Shown: positions 43,762-51,317 of the stretch, piece by piece
Position numbering within the stretch: the stretch's first letter is position 1
How the letters are laid out: every line of letters begins with the position of its first letter
Assembly (NCBI GenBank): GCA_963843085.1
Contig: CAWJJG010000011.1
Coordinates: 744,001 to 808,000 of the forward strand
Direction of reading: 5' to 3'
DNA: 64,000 nucleotides
DNA from: DASUPK01 sp963843085
Lineage (GTDB): Bacteria > Actinomycetota > Thermoleophilia > Solirubrobacterales > 70-9
Notes under the pieces: model-generated
Database searches by the model: none
What the model was told of the DNA's origin: nothing
Seen by the model: only the letters and a program-made list of their open reading frames with translations
Program-made: the position numbers and the translations under genes

Positions 43762-43978
43762 AGTCCGCCTGATGATCGAGGCCTCCCTGCCGGGCGCGCA
43801 GGTCGAGGTCGTCGACGAGACCGGCACCAAGGATCACCTGCGCGCCACGGTCAGCGCGCCTCAGTTCGAGGGCATCTCGCGGATCGAGCAGCACAAGCTG
43901 GTCAAGAAGGCCGTCCAGACCCGCTTCGACGACGGATCGATCCACGCGCTCTCGGTCAAGACCTCGATCCCGGAGTAG
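43742..43978 (+). CDS. BolA family protein
   Basis: A 78-residue BolA domain: MISTDEV-like start, MIEASLPGAQVEVVDETGTKD, then a surface loop, then RIEQHKLVKKAVQ with the conserved His that helps hold a [2Fe-2S] cluster with a monothiol glutaredoxin. The glutaredoxin is the very next gene, a pairing seen across bacteria and eukaryotes. The start lies 20 bp inside the TetR gene. It acts in Fe-S trafficking and is not expected to work alone. Confidence 0.85.
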   Translation: MAISTDEVRLMIEASLPGAQVEVVDETGTKDHLRATVSAPQFEGISRIEQHKLVKKAVQTRFDDGSIHALSVKTSIPE

Positions 43979-44000
43979 GCGCTCGCTACGATGCGTCGAG

Positions 44001-44399
44001 ATGACTGAACCCACTCTCAAGGACAAGGTCGAGGAGCTCATCCGGGAGAACAAGGTCCTTCTCTTCATGAAGGGCAATCCGGAGGCGCCTCAGTGCGGCT
44101 TCTCAATGCGGGTCGTCAACGTGCTCGAGTCGTACGGCGTCGAGTACGGCGCGGTCGACGTCCTCCCGGCGCTCCAGCCTCTGCGCGAGGTGACCGCCGA
44201 GATCTCCGACTGGCAGACCTTCCCCCAGCTCTACGTCAACGGCGAGCTGGTGGGCGGCTGCGACATCATCGAGGAGATGGACGAGTCCGGCGAGCTGGCG
44301 ACGCTGCTCGGCGTCGAGCAGCCCGAGCGCCCGTCCGCGAAGCAGGAGTTCGTCGCGGACAACCCGCAGCAGAGCCCGCCGATCCAGATCCAGCGCTAG
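44001..44399 (+). CDS. Monothiol CGFS glutaredoxin (Grx4/GrxD type)
   Basis: A 132-residue protein with the glutaredoxin fold. VLLFMKGNPEAPQCGFS contains the CGFS active site (Cys32-Ser35), DWQTFPQLYVNGELVGGCD has the cis-Pro loop and the GG-C-D glutathione-binding segment. It has an acidic, Pro/Gln-rich tail of about 25 residues beyond the usual end. It binds a bridging [2Fe-2S] cluster with glutathione or a related thiol and partners BolA, encoded 22 bp upstream. An A-type carrier is encoded convergently 18 bp downstream. Confidence 0.92.
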   Translation: MTEPTLKDKVEELIRENKVLLFMKGNPEAPQCGFSMRVVNVLESYGVEYGAVDVLPALQPLREVTAEISDWQTFPQLYVNGELVGGCDIIEEMDESGELATLLGVEQPERPSAKQEFVADNPQQSPPIQIQR

Positions 44400-44417
44400 C
44401 CGCGCAGACGAATCGTG

Positions 44418-44792
44418 CTAGACCGCGGCGGCCTTCTCGGCCGTGTCTTCCTTCACCTGGAAGGAAGACCCGCAGCCGCAGGCCGCTTCGACGTTCGGGT
44501 TGTTGACCGCGAAGCCGGCGCCCTGGAGACCGTCGACCCAGTCGACCTCGGAGCCGAAGACGAACTGCATGCTCGTCTTGTCGACGACGACCGCAACGCC
44601 CTGATTCTCGAAGCGGTGGTCGTCCTCCTTGGGCGCGTCGAAGGCGAGGGCGTACTGGAAGCCGGAGCAACCGCCGCCGCGAACCGCGACGCGAAGGGCC
44701 TGCTCGGCCCCGTTCTCCTGCTCGCCGAGCAGCTCCTTGATCTTGCCCGCCGCCTTGTCGGTCAGCGTGATGGGCTGTAGCGACTCACTCAT
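44418..44792 (-). CDS. A-type iron-sulfur carrier protein (ErpA/IscA/HesB family)
   Basis: A 124-residue A-type carrier. The three cluster cysteines are present as Cys42 (GGGCSGFQY) and Cys105 and Cys107 (ACGCGSSF). ITLTDKAAGKIKELL at the N-terminus is typical. The ATG at 44792 is chosen; ATG codons at 44798 and 44843 are in frame, but the fold starts at the first of these and no site favours a longer form. It delivers Fe-S clusters to targets and stands next to the BolA/CGFS glutaredoxin pair, so the three form an Fe-S trafficking set. Confidence 0.9.
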   Translation of the reverse strand: MSESLQPITLTDKAAGKIKELLGEQENGAEQALRVAVRGGGCSGFQYALAFDAPKEDDHRFENQGVAVVVDKTSMQFVFGSEVDWVDGLQGAGFAVNNPNVEAACGCGSSFQVKEDTAEKAAAV

Positions 44793-44842
44793 CGGCATGA
44801 ATTGTAGACGGCGCGCCCCTCGGGTTCGAAATACTTCCGGCA

Positions 44843-45259
44843 ATGCCCAGTGAGGAGGCGGTCGTGCGTGGCACCTTCGAGGCGATGTCCGACGCCCGGG
44901 GCACCCCCATCGCGAATCGCGACGCCCTGATGGAGCGGTGGTTCGATCGGGAAGTCGAGTACGTCGAGGACGAGAACTGGCCGGGCTCCAGCGCGTATCG
45001 CGGCCGAGATTCCGTGCGGGACGCGTTCGCCGGCTACGAGGAGATCCTTGGCGGAGACCTGACGGTCGAGGAGGTGCACGCAGGCACAGACGGACTGCTG
45101 GCGATCATCCGGTACGCGGGAGAATCCACGGGCGCATCGGTTCCATGGGAACAGCGCTGGGGATATCACTGCCGGGTCCGCGACGGGCGGATCAGCTACT
45201 TCCGAGCGTTCGCCGATGTAGACGAGGCGGCTCGGGCCGCGGGCGTCTCCTCCCCGTAG
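44843..45259 (+). CDS. SnoaL/NTF2-like fold protein
   Basis: A 138-residue cone-shaped NTF2-like protein: AVVRGTFEAMSDARG, then a helix LMERWFDREVEYVEDENW, RGRDSVRDAFAGYEEIL, and beta strands ending VRDGRISYFRAFADVDEAARAAG. The RDGRIxYFRAFxDxDEA ending is typical of SnoaL-like proteins. Catalytic residues cannot be assigned. Its 3' end overlaps the converging thioredoxin-fold gene by 64 bp, an unusually deep antisense overlap in which both frames look real. Confidence 0.72.
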   Translation: MPSEEAVVRGTFEAMSDARGTPIANRDALMERWFDREVEYVEDENWPGSSAYRGRDSVRDAFAGYEEILGGDLTVEEVHAGTDGLLAIIRYAGESTGASVPWEQRWGYHCRVRDGRISYFRAFADVDEAARAAGVSSP

Positions 45260-45504
45260 CGCCAGTCCAGGTACTGCAGGATCCGCCGCGAGTCGTTGAC
45301 GACCTCGTCGCCGTCCACGAGCACGGGCACGTAGGGCATCTTGGTCAGCTCGACGATCTCCGGCCGCTGCGACCGCCGCCGCTGGACTCGCTCGGTTCGA
45401 TAGGAGAGGCCGAGCTTCTTCAGACGCCGCGCCACGGCGCCGCACGGGCAGAGGAAGTTCGTCGGGGTGCCACAGCGGTAGAGGACGCGGCGGGGCTCAT
45501 TCAT
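45196..45504 (-). CDS. Thioredoxin-fold (GST N-terminal domain-like) small protein
   Basis: A 102-residue single domain with a Cys-rich active-site loop, YRCGTPTNFLCPCGAVARRL (Cys11, 19, 21), and the GST N-domain pattern ELTKMPYVPVLVDGDEVVND then SRRILQYLDWRYG. The GST helical C-domain is missing. It resembles small glutaredoxin-like proteins that resolve disulfides or bind metal, but no function is known. It begins one base into the stop of the upstream epimerase gene (TGATG) and overlaps the SnoaL-like gene by 64 bp at its 3' end. Confidence 0.72.
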   Translation of the reverse strand: MNEPRRVLYRCGTPTNFLCPCGAVARRLKKLGLSYRTERVQRRRSQRPEIVELTKMPYVPVLVDGDEVVNDSRRILQYLDWRYGEETPAARAASSTSANARK

Positions 45505-46556
45505 CAGCTGAAGGGAATCAGGCTCAGGGCTCGGCCGGTGCCACGCAGCGCCAGGTCGGTGAGCCGGTGGCCCTCGGCGCGCTTGCCGAGCTCCTCGAGC
45601 TGCCAGCGGACCGTGTCCTCGAGCGTCTCCTCGTGCGGGCGGGGCTCCCAGCCGAGCTGCGTGCGCGCCTTGTCGTTGCGGTAGGTGAACCACTGGGTGC
45701 CGGAGCGGACCTCGTCAGCGGAGGTGGGCAGCCGGAGGCCGGCGAGCTCCATCATCTCCACCCCGGCGAGGACCATGCGCCCCTGCATCCGCAGCGGGGG
45801 TGCCGGCACGCCGGCGATCCGGCTGAGGTCGGCGAAGAGCCTCTGCTGCGTGAAGTTGCGGCCGGTGAGCAGGTACCGCTCGCCGTCCTCCCCGCGCTCG
45901 TCCGCCAGCACGTGCCCCCTGGCGACGTCGCGCACGTCGACGATGTTGATCGCGCCGTCGAGGTAGCCGGGGATCCGGCGCAGCAGGAGGCGGCGGACCA
46001 GGGCGTTCGAGGTGCCGCTCGGGTTGGGGTCGTCGGGCCCGAGCACGAAGGAGGGATTGACGATCGTGACGGGCAGGCCCTTGGCCGCGGCGCGCATCGA
46101 GACCAGCTCAGCCTCGTGCTTGGAGTTGATGTAGGCGATGCCGAGGCGCCCGACGGTGAAGGGCTGGTCCTCGTCGATCGTCTCGCCCTTCCTCGCGGCC
46201 CCGACCGCGCTCGAGCTCGAGGTGAGGACGGCCTTGACGACGCCGGCGCGGAGCGCCTCCTCCATCACGTTCCGCGTCCCCTCCACGTTCACCTCGAAGA
46301 CCCGGTCGCGGGCGCGGCTGCGCATCGAGGTGGTGCCCGCGACGTGGAAGACGCGCTCGACTCCCTTCATGGCCTTGCGGACCGCCTTGCGGTCTGTGAC
46401 GTCGCCGACCGCGCGCTCGAATTCGACGCCCTCCAGGGGCTTCGTGTTGCTCTGCTTGCGGACCAGCAGCCTCAGATCGTCGCCGCGGCGAGCCAGCTCT
46501 CGGGCGACGTGGAGACCGACAAAGCCCGTCGCGCCAGTGACGAGGGTCTTCGACAT
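45504..46556 (-). CDS. NAD(P)-dependent epimerase/reductase (extended SDR, dihydroflavonol reductase-like)
   Basis: A 350-residue extended SDR. TLVTGATGFVGLHVARELARR (4-24) is the Rossmann motif, LTSSSSAVG the Ser strand and YINSKHEAELV the Tyr-x3-Lys pair. The C-terminal half is typical of the HpnA/dihydroflavonol-reductase group that acts on sugar nucleotides, sterol-like ketones or isoprenoids. No hopanoid genes are adjacent. The gene starts 24 bp from the divergent DegV gene and is coupled to the small thioredoxin-fold gene downstream. Confidence 0.82.
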   Translation of the reverse strand: MSKTLVTGATGFVGLHVARELARRGDDLRLLVRKQSNTKPLEGVEFERAVGDVTDRKAVRKAMKGVERVFHVAGTTSMRSRARDRVFEVNVEGTRNVMEEALRAGVVKAVLTSSSSAVGAARKGETIDEDQPFTVGRLGIAYINSKHEAELVSMRAAAKGLPVTIVNPSFVLGPDDPNPSGTSNALVRRLLLRRIPGYLDGAINIVDVRDVARGHVLADERGEDGERYLLTGRNFTQQRLFADLSRIAGVPAPPLRMQGRMVLAGVEMMELAGLRLPTSADEVRSGTQWFTYRNDKARTQLGWEPRPHEETLEDTVRWQLEELGKRAEGHRLTDLALRGTGRALSLIPFS

Positions 46557-46580
46557 CCGCGGGCATGGTAGAACGCCCCA

Positions 46581-47450
46581 ATGCCCTCGACCGCGGTCGT
46601 CGCCGATACGACCTCATATCTGCCGCCGGAATTGCTCGCGCAGCACGATGTGAAGCTCGTCAGCCTCTACGTCGGGATCGAGGGGGAGCAGGAACGCGAG
46701 TCCGAAATCGCCGATCTGCACGCCTTCTACGAGCGCCTGAGGATCTCGGACCAGACGGTGACCACCTCGCAGCCCTCGGTCGGGGACTTCATCTCGGTCT
46801 ACGAGCCGCTGCTGGACGAGGGCAAGGAGATCGTCTCGATCCACCTCTCGTCCGGGATCTCCGGCACCTACGAATCGGCGATGCAGGCGCGGGAGCGGCT
46901 GACCGCCGATGGCAAGGGAGGGGAGCGCATCGTGGTCTGCGACTCCCTGACGGGAGCTGGCGGCATGGGCCTGATGGTGCTGGCTGCGGCGCGCGCCGCC
47001 GAGAACGGCGAGAGCGCCGCCCAGGCCAAGGACCACGCGGAAGAGGCCCGCAAGGCGCTCAAGATCTGGTTCGCGGTCGACACCCTCGACTACCTGCGCC
47101 GCGGAGGCCGCATCGGCGCGGCCCGCGCCTGGATCGGCACGACGTTGAAGATCAAGCCGATCCTCACGCTCGACAACGAGATCACTCCCATCGAACGGGT
47201 GCGCACCCGAAGCCGCGCGTTCGAGCGGATGGTGGACTACGCCCGCCAGCGCCAGGAGGCGGGCGCGGACGGCTGGGTCGTCCAGCACGTCCAGGACCCC
47301 GAGAACGGCGAGCGCCTGGTCGAGGCGTGCAGGCCGATCTTCGGCAACGAGCCGGTCTTCACATCGGAGGTCGGCCCCGTGATCGGGGCCCACGTCGGAC
47401 CGGGGCTCCTAGGCGTGGGCGGCGTACCCAGGTCGCTGCTGGAGTTCTAG
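46581..47450 (+). CDS. DegV family fatty acid-binding protein
   Basis: A 289-residue DegV protein: TAVVADTTSYLPPELLAQ at the start, TSQPSVGDFISVYE, IHLSSGISGTYESAMQAR (the family signature with the lipid head-group Ser) and VDTLDYLRRGGRIGAARAW. DegV (FakB-type) proteins carry a fatty acid for phosphorylation by FakA; no fakA is seen here. The stop overlaps the converging DUF3618-like gene by 4 bp. Confidence 0.88.
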   Translation: MPSTAVVADTTSYLPPELLAQHDVKLVSLYVGIEGEQERESEIADLHAFYERLRISDQTVTTSQPSVGDFISVYEPLLDEGKEIVSIHLSSGISGTYESAMQARERLTADGKGGERIVVCDSLTGAGGMGLMVLAAARAAENGESAAQAKDHAEEARKALKIWFAVDTLDYLRRGGRIGAARAWIGTTLKIKPILTLDNEITPIERVRTRSRAFERMVDYARQRQEAGADGWVVQHVQDPENGERLVEACRPIFGNEPVFTSEVGPVIGAHVGPGLLGVGGVPRSLLEF

Positions 47451-47719
47451 GAGCGCCGGCGGAGTGCGATGACTCCGCCGATCAGCAAGCCGACGACAGC
47501 AGCGCCGACGGTGAGCTCGGTGCTGTGCTCGCGAATCTGCCGCTTGACGTCCGTGGCCTGAACCCAGCGGTTCCGCAGCGCCTCGACCGAGCGCGAGAGG
47601 TCCTGGCGCCGCTGGATGACGTCGCGGCGGATCTGATCAGAGGATCGGGTACCGGGAGGAGGCATCGGTCGACGCCCGTTCCCCACGGACGAAACGGCCT
47701 GGCCGGTGGGCGTGCTCAT
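47447..47719 (-). CDS. DUF3618-like small membrane protein
   Basis: A 90-residue protein with a disordered N-terminus, a basic helix SSDQIRRDVIQRRQDLSRSVEALRNRW of the DUF3618 type, and one C-terminal membrane helix VGAAVVGLLIGGVIALRRRS. The family is common in Actinomycetota and Proteobacteria beside phage-holin-like and DUF4235-like genes and is thought to be an envelope or stress protein. It starts within the stop of the upstream holin-like gene (ATGA). Confidence 0.72.
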   Translation of the reverse strand: MSTPTGQAVSSVGNGRRPMPPPGTRSSDQIRRDVIQRRQDLSRSVEALRNRWVQATDVKRQIREHSTELTVGAAVVGLLIGGVIALRRRS

Positions 47720-48186
47720 GGTCCGTCCTCCTTTCCGTTGTGTCCCTCGAAGGCAGCCTTGATCTCCTTCGCCTCCTCGATCGCCATGTCGGGCGTCGGG
47801 GGCGCGGCGCTCTTGAAGGAGCGGTAGGCGAAGAGCCCGCCGGCGATGCCGATCAGCAGGAAGATCCCCGCCTCGACGAAGAAGCCGGCCCATGGGTTGT
47901 TGAAGACGAGGTCGTTGAGCAGCCAGGCGAAGCCATTCATCGCGAGGGCCAGCGCGAGCAGGGCGAAGACGCCCGCGACCAGACCCGCGACGGATCCGCG
48001 CAGGAGGCTGTTGAACTTCTCCGTGACCTCGGTCTTGGCAAGCTCGATCTCCTCGCGGATCAGGGTCGAAGCCTGATCGGAGACCTCGAAGACGAGCTCG
48101 CCCACGGTCATGTCCTCGACCGAGCGCTGATCGTCCGGCGGGGCCGGGGGCGTCTGCGTCGGCTGGGCGCCCTCACCGTCGGTCAC
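47716..48186 (-). CDS. Phage holin family (DUF1469/superfamily III) membrane protein
   Basis: A 156-residue protein: a low-complexity N-terminus, an amphipathic helix (VGELVFEVSDQASTLIREEI), and two membrane helices (LVAGVFALLALALAMNGFAW and a second near FVEAGIFLLIGIAGGLFAYR) followed by an acidic tail. Despite the family name such genes are chromosomal and no phage genes are near. The GTG at 48186 shares GTGA with the upstream 44-residue gene. It forms a small operon with that gene and the DUF3618-like gene. Confidence 0.78.
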   Translation of the reverse strand: MTDGEGAQPTQTPPAPPDDQRSVEDMTVGELVFEVSDQASTLIREEIELAKTEVTEKFNSLLRGSVAGLVAGVFALLALALAMNGFAWLLNDLVFNNPWAGFFVEAGIFLLIGIAGGLFAYRSFKSAAPPTPDMAIEEAKEIKAAFEGHNGKEDGP

Positions 48187-48317
48187 TCGGGCGGCTCCTC
48201 GTTGAAGACGCGCCGCCAGATGACCTCGGAGAGCCGGTGGGCGGCGACGGTCGCAAGCGCGCCGGTGGCCGCCAGGAGGGCCGCCCAGATCAGTCTTCTC
48301 AAGATTTCGCTGTCCAT
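48183..48317 (-). CDS. 44-residue single-span membrane protein, DUF4235-like
   Basis: A very short gene with strong support. A GGAGGAGAT ribosome site precedes the ATG at 48317 and the stop shares GTGA with the holin-like gene. The peptide has one membrane helix (LIWAALLAATGALATVAAHR) and ends RRVFNEEPPE, which recalls the W-R-R-x3-G-x-E-P-P end of DUF4235 proteins, which are normally about twice as long. It is probably the first gene of an envelope operon with the two that follow. Confidence 0.6.
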   Translation of the reverse strand: MDSEILRRLIWAALLAATGALATVAAHRLSEVIWRRVFNEEPPE

Positions 48318-48346
48318 TCCTTGATCTCCTCCCCCCGGGGTCGCGG

Positions 48347-49627
48347 CTACCCGGGCTCGTGCGAGGAGTAAACCAAGTCGGCGCTCCGGCCGTTGGCCTG
48401 CGGGCCGGTGCGCTCGGCGTAGGTCGCCCAGCGCTCGAAGAAGGTGCGGTAGACGGCATGGGTCCAGCGCGGATCCGCCGCCTCGAGGAGGCCGTGGGAG
48501 CCTGCGCGGAGGATCCAGACCCGGACCAGGTCGTTGCCGTTGGCGGCCTGCTGAAGCATGCGGGCGTGCTCGACCTTGACTATCCCGTCGTCCTCGGGGT
48601 GGAGAACGAGGAGCGGCACCTTCGCGCCGGGCACGTGGTCGATGCCGCGGGAATGGGTCCAGATCTCCTCGGCGTCGACTCCGTAGTACGGCGCCGAGAC
48701 GACCTCCATCGCCTGCATCATGTCCTCCGCCTCGGGCGGCCAGCGCCCGGAGCGGACCCGGGAGATCAGCGCCGCCTCGAACGCGCGGTGAAGGGGGTAG
48801 CGGGGATGGCCGCGCGGCACGGGCTCGGAGAGGCGCTCCCAGGCGAGCTTCGGGATCGCCGGCGGGGAGACCGCGAGGATCCCGCCGTCGAGCGAGGTGG
48901 CGGTCTCCTGGAGGTCGCACGCGTTGAGCACCGAGCTTCCGCCCAGAGAGATGCCCAGCGCGCCGACGCTCGTGCCGCCGAGCTCCTTCATGTAGGTGGC
49001 CAGGGCGAGGATGTCGAGCCCCTCCTTCCAGCCCCCGGTCGAGGGAGCCGGGCTGGTGAGCTCCGTCATCCCGAAGCTGCGCAGGTCGAGGGCGGCGACG
49101 TTGAAGCCCCACTCGTAGAAGGCGCGGACGGCGATCTGCCGGACGTAGTCGAAGCGGCTGTTGGTGAAGAGGCCGTGGACGACGATCAGCGAGGGCCGCG
49201 CGGCCTCCTGCAGGGCGATGGAAGCTGCGATCCGCTCGCCGTCGGCCCCCTCGACGATGTGGTCCTTGAACTGGCCGGGGTAGCGGTAGCCGATCACGGC
49301 GCCCTCGCGGTTCTGGGCGACGACGAAGTTGGAGATGTCCGCGAGCCCCTTCCGCAGCTCCGCGAAGTCGGAGTGCCGCAGGTGCTCGGGGATGGTCTCG
49401 AGATCGCGCATCAGCGCGTCCATCGAGCGCTCACGCTCAGGCGGTACAGGGAGCGGCCGTTTGGAGCGGCGCTCGAGCGCCATCAGGTAGTCGCGGATGC
49501 GCCCGCCGACGAGCTGGCCGAAGAGCCACAGCGGCAGCAGCACGATGCCGAGCAGAACGTTCGCGAACTTCGCCGTCCCGTGCAGGACCCGGTCCTGGCG
49601 CTCGGTCCTTGCCAGTCCCTCCCACAT
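48347..49627 (-). CDS. Alpha/beta hydrolase with N-terminal membrane-associated region (YheT/serine aminopeptidase-like)
   Basis: A 426-residue protein. An N-terminal hydrophobic helix (FANVLLGIVLLPLWLFGQLV) is followed by about 100 residues of cap or linker, then a hydrolase core: LIVVHGLFTNSRFDY, VAALDLRSFG, the nucleophile elbow ALGISLGGSSVL, the acid in LHPEDDGIVKVEH and the His in RAGSHGLLE. The layout resembles YheT-type or monoacylglycerol-lipase-like hydrolases. Probably membrane-attached, acting on a lipid or ester. It is 6 bp downstream of the TetR gene, and so is under its likely control. Confidence 0.8.
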   Translation of the reverse strand: MWEGLARTERQDRVLHGTAKFANVLLGIVLLPLWLFGQLVGGRIRDYLMALERRSKRPLPVPPERERSMDALMRDLETIPEHLRHSDFAELRKGLADISNFVVAQNREGAVIGYRYPGQFKDHIVEGADGERIAASIALQEAARPSLIVVHGLFTNSRFDYVRQIAVRAFYEWGFNVAALDLRSFGMTELTSPAPSTGGWKEGLDILALATYMKELGGTSVGALGISLGGSSVLNACDLQETATSLDGGILAVSPPAIPKLAWERLSEPVPRGHPRYPLHRAFEAALISRVRSGRWPPEAEDMMQAMEVVSAPYYGVDAEEIWTHSRGIDHVPGAKVPLLVLHPEDDGIVKVEHARMLQQAANGNDLVRVWILRAGSHGLLEAADPRWTHAVYRTFFERWATYAERTGPQANGRSADLVYSSHEPG

Positions 49628-49633
49628 GGGGGG

Positions 49634-50257
49634 TCAGCCCGCGACCGCGTCGCCGACCGGCCTCGGCTCGAGGCCGTCGCAGATCGTCTCGACGACGAGC
49701 CGCTTGGCTCGCTCGTAGTCCTCGTCGGCGGAGGGGATCGACCCGAAGATCCAGCCGGTGAGCAGCTGCTCGATGGCGCCGTAGAAGACCATCGCGGCGA
49801 AGTTCGGGTCCACATCGTCACGGAACTCGCCGGCCTGCTGAGCATCGGAGACGATCTCCGCGACCAGGTCGTAGGCCTGCCGGATCTCCGGAAGATGGGT
49901 GCGCCCGAAGGAGTTGGCGGCCCTGGTGACCTCGACGATGATCACCTTCATCAGCTCGGGCTCGTGCCGGTAGGACTCGATGATGAAGTTGGCGACGCCG
50001 GCGAGCTTGTCGCGCGGCGGGAGATCACTCCCCCGAATCTCCTGGCTCGCCTCCACCAGCAGAGCCCAGCGCTCAGAGAAGAGCTCGTTCAGCATCTGGT
50101 CCTTCGAGTCGAAGTAGTGGTAGACGAGGCCGTAGGCCACACCCGCCTCCGCTGCCACGTCGGAGACACGGGCGCTGTGGAATCCCTGGCGGGCGAAGAC
50201 GGTGATCGCAGCGTCGAGGATCGCGCGCCGCTTGTCGGGTGCCGGGGCCGGAGCCAT
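49634..50257 (-). CDS. TetR family regulator (fatty-acid type)
   Basis: A 207-residue TetR. The HTH is RRAILDAAITVFARQGFHSA through AGVAYGLVYHYFDSKDQML (10-55). The C-terminal domain (FIIESYRHEPELMKVIIVEVTRAANSF, then FYGAIEQLLTGWIF) resembles FadR-like TetR regulators that bind acyl-CoA. It starts one base into the nitrilase stop (TGATG). The operator-like repeat at 51218-51231 lies ahead of the nitrilase gene, so the regulator probably controls its own operon of nitrilase, tetR and hydrolase. Confidence 0.88.
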   Translation of the reverse strand: MAPAPAPDKRRAILDAAITVFARQGFHSARVSDVAAEAGVAYGLVYHYFDSKDQMLNELFSERWALLVEASQEIRGSDLPPRDKLAGVANFIIESYRHEPELMKVIIVEVTRAANSFGRTHLPEIRQAYDLVAEIVSDAQQAGEFRDDVDPNFAAMVFYGAIEQLLTGWIFGSIPSADEDYERAKRLVVETICDGLEPRPVGDAVAG

Positions 50258-51135
50258 CAGGGCGCCCCGGTCGGTGTCGCCGGCTCGGCGATCGATGCTT
50301 GCACGCCTTCGGGCCCGCCGTCCTCGGGCCAGCGATAGGCATCAGGTCGGCGGTGGCGGAGGGAGGGCAGGCTGTCCCGCATCTCGTTCTGGATGGTGAA
50401 GTCGAGATCGGCGGAGACGAAGCACTCGGTGTCGGCGGCCTGCGCCATGACGACGCCCCACGCGTCGACAATCATCGAGCGGCCGTAGCTCCGGTAGTGA
50501 GGCGGTGCAAAGCCGATCTGGCCCGCGGCGACGACGAAGACCTGGTTTTCGATCGCCCGGGCGCGGATCAGGACCTCCCAGTGGTCGCGCCCGGTCCGCT
50601 CGGTGAACGCCGACGGAACTGTGATCACGCGGGCACCCCGGAGGGTGAGGATCCGGTAGAGCTCGGGGAAGCGAAGGTCGTAACAGATCGTCAGCCCGAC
50701 CATGGCGCCGCCGGCCTCGCCGACCGCGACCTGATCGCCGGCCTGCTCGATCGCGGACTCGCGGTACTCCACGTCCCCGACCTCGACGTCGAACATGTGG
50801 ATCTTCCGGTAGATGGCACGGCGCTCGCCGTCGGGACCGAACATCACGGAGGTGTTCGCAAGCTTTTCCTGCTCGGGCACGATCTCGGGGAAGCTCCCGG
50901 CGACCAGGTGAATTCCCAGCTCGCGCGCCCACCCGGCGGCGGCCGTCAGCGCCGGGCCGTCGAGCGGCTCGGCGCAGGAGCGAATCGCCTCGGGAGGACC
51001 CAGCACGGTCCACTTCTCGGGCAGCACGACCAGCTCCGCACCCTCGGCGGCTGCCCCTCGAACGAGGCGCTCTGCAACCTCGAGGTTGCGGTCGTATTCG
51101 TCAGTGGAGTTGAGCTGTACGGCGGCGGCGCGCAT
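50257..51135 (-). CDS. Carbon-nitrogen hydrolase (nitrilase superfamily, Nit/omega-amidase-like)
   Basis: A 292-residue hydrolase with the Glu-Lys-Cys triad: Glu40 (VVLPEKW), Lys111 (YRKIHMFDVEV) and Cys151 (LTICYDLRFPELY). YRKIHMFDV is characteristic of the Nit1/Nit2 branch, which hydrolyses deaminated glutathione or omega-amides of 2-oxoacids. The start ATG is at 51135. A 128-bp upstream region carries an operator-like repeat. Co-transcribed with TetR and a membrane hydrolase. Confidence 0.88.
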   Translation of the reverse strand: MRAAAVQLNSTDEYDRNLEVAERLVRGAAAEGAELVVLPEKWTVLGPPEAIRSCAEPLDGPALTAAAGWARELGIHLVAGSFPEIVPEQEKLANTSVMFGPDGERRAIYRKIHMFDVEVGDVEYRESAIEQAGDQVAVGEAGGAMVGLTICYDLRFPELYRILTLRGARVITVPSAFTERTGRDHWEVLIRARAIENQVFVVAAGQIGFAPPHYRSYGRSMIVDAWGVVMAQAADTECFVSADLDFTIQNEMRDSLPSLRHRRPDAYRWPEDGGPEGVQASIAEPATPTGAP

Positions 51136-51217
51136 TTCTTCTCCAGGTAGCGAGGACCCGGCTTCGCCACTAAACGGGTTGCTCCTCGCTTTGCTCGGAG
51201 CACCCTCGCATACCGGC

Positions 51218-51231
51218 TGACTGACCAGTCA
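51218..51231. promoter_or_regulatory. Perfect inverted repeat TGACTG-AC-CAGTCA, putative TetR operator
   Basis: A 14-bp perfect inverted repeat stands in the divergent region between the nitrilase gene (start 51135) and the MscS-like gene (start 51318). The TGAC-type symmetric repeat with short spacing is common for TetR regulators of lipid metabolism, and a tetR gene is the second gene of the nitrilase operon. Confidence 0.5.
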
Positions 51232-51317
51232 ATCTAGCGGCCGCTTCGCCCGGATGCTTTCAGTTGTGTGATCCCACGCACGTTTCCAACGACGCGATCG
51301 GCGGAAAGGGGGAGGGA

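Noticed and set aside
47716..48186. Prophage remnant, from the phage holin family protein
   Set aside because: This family is common on actinobacterial chromosomes, and no integrase, capsid, tail or lysis gene is near.
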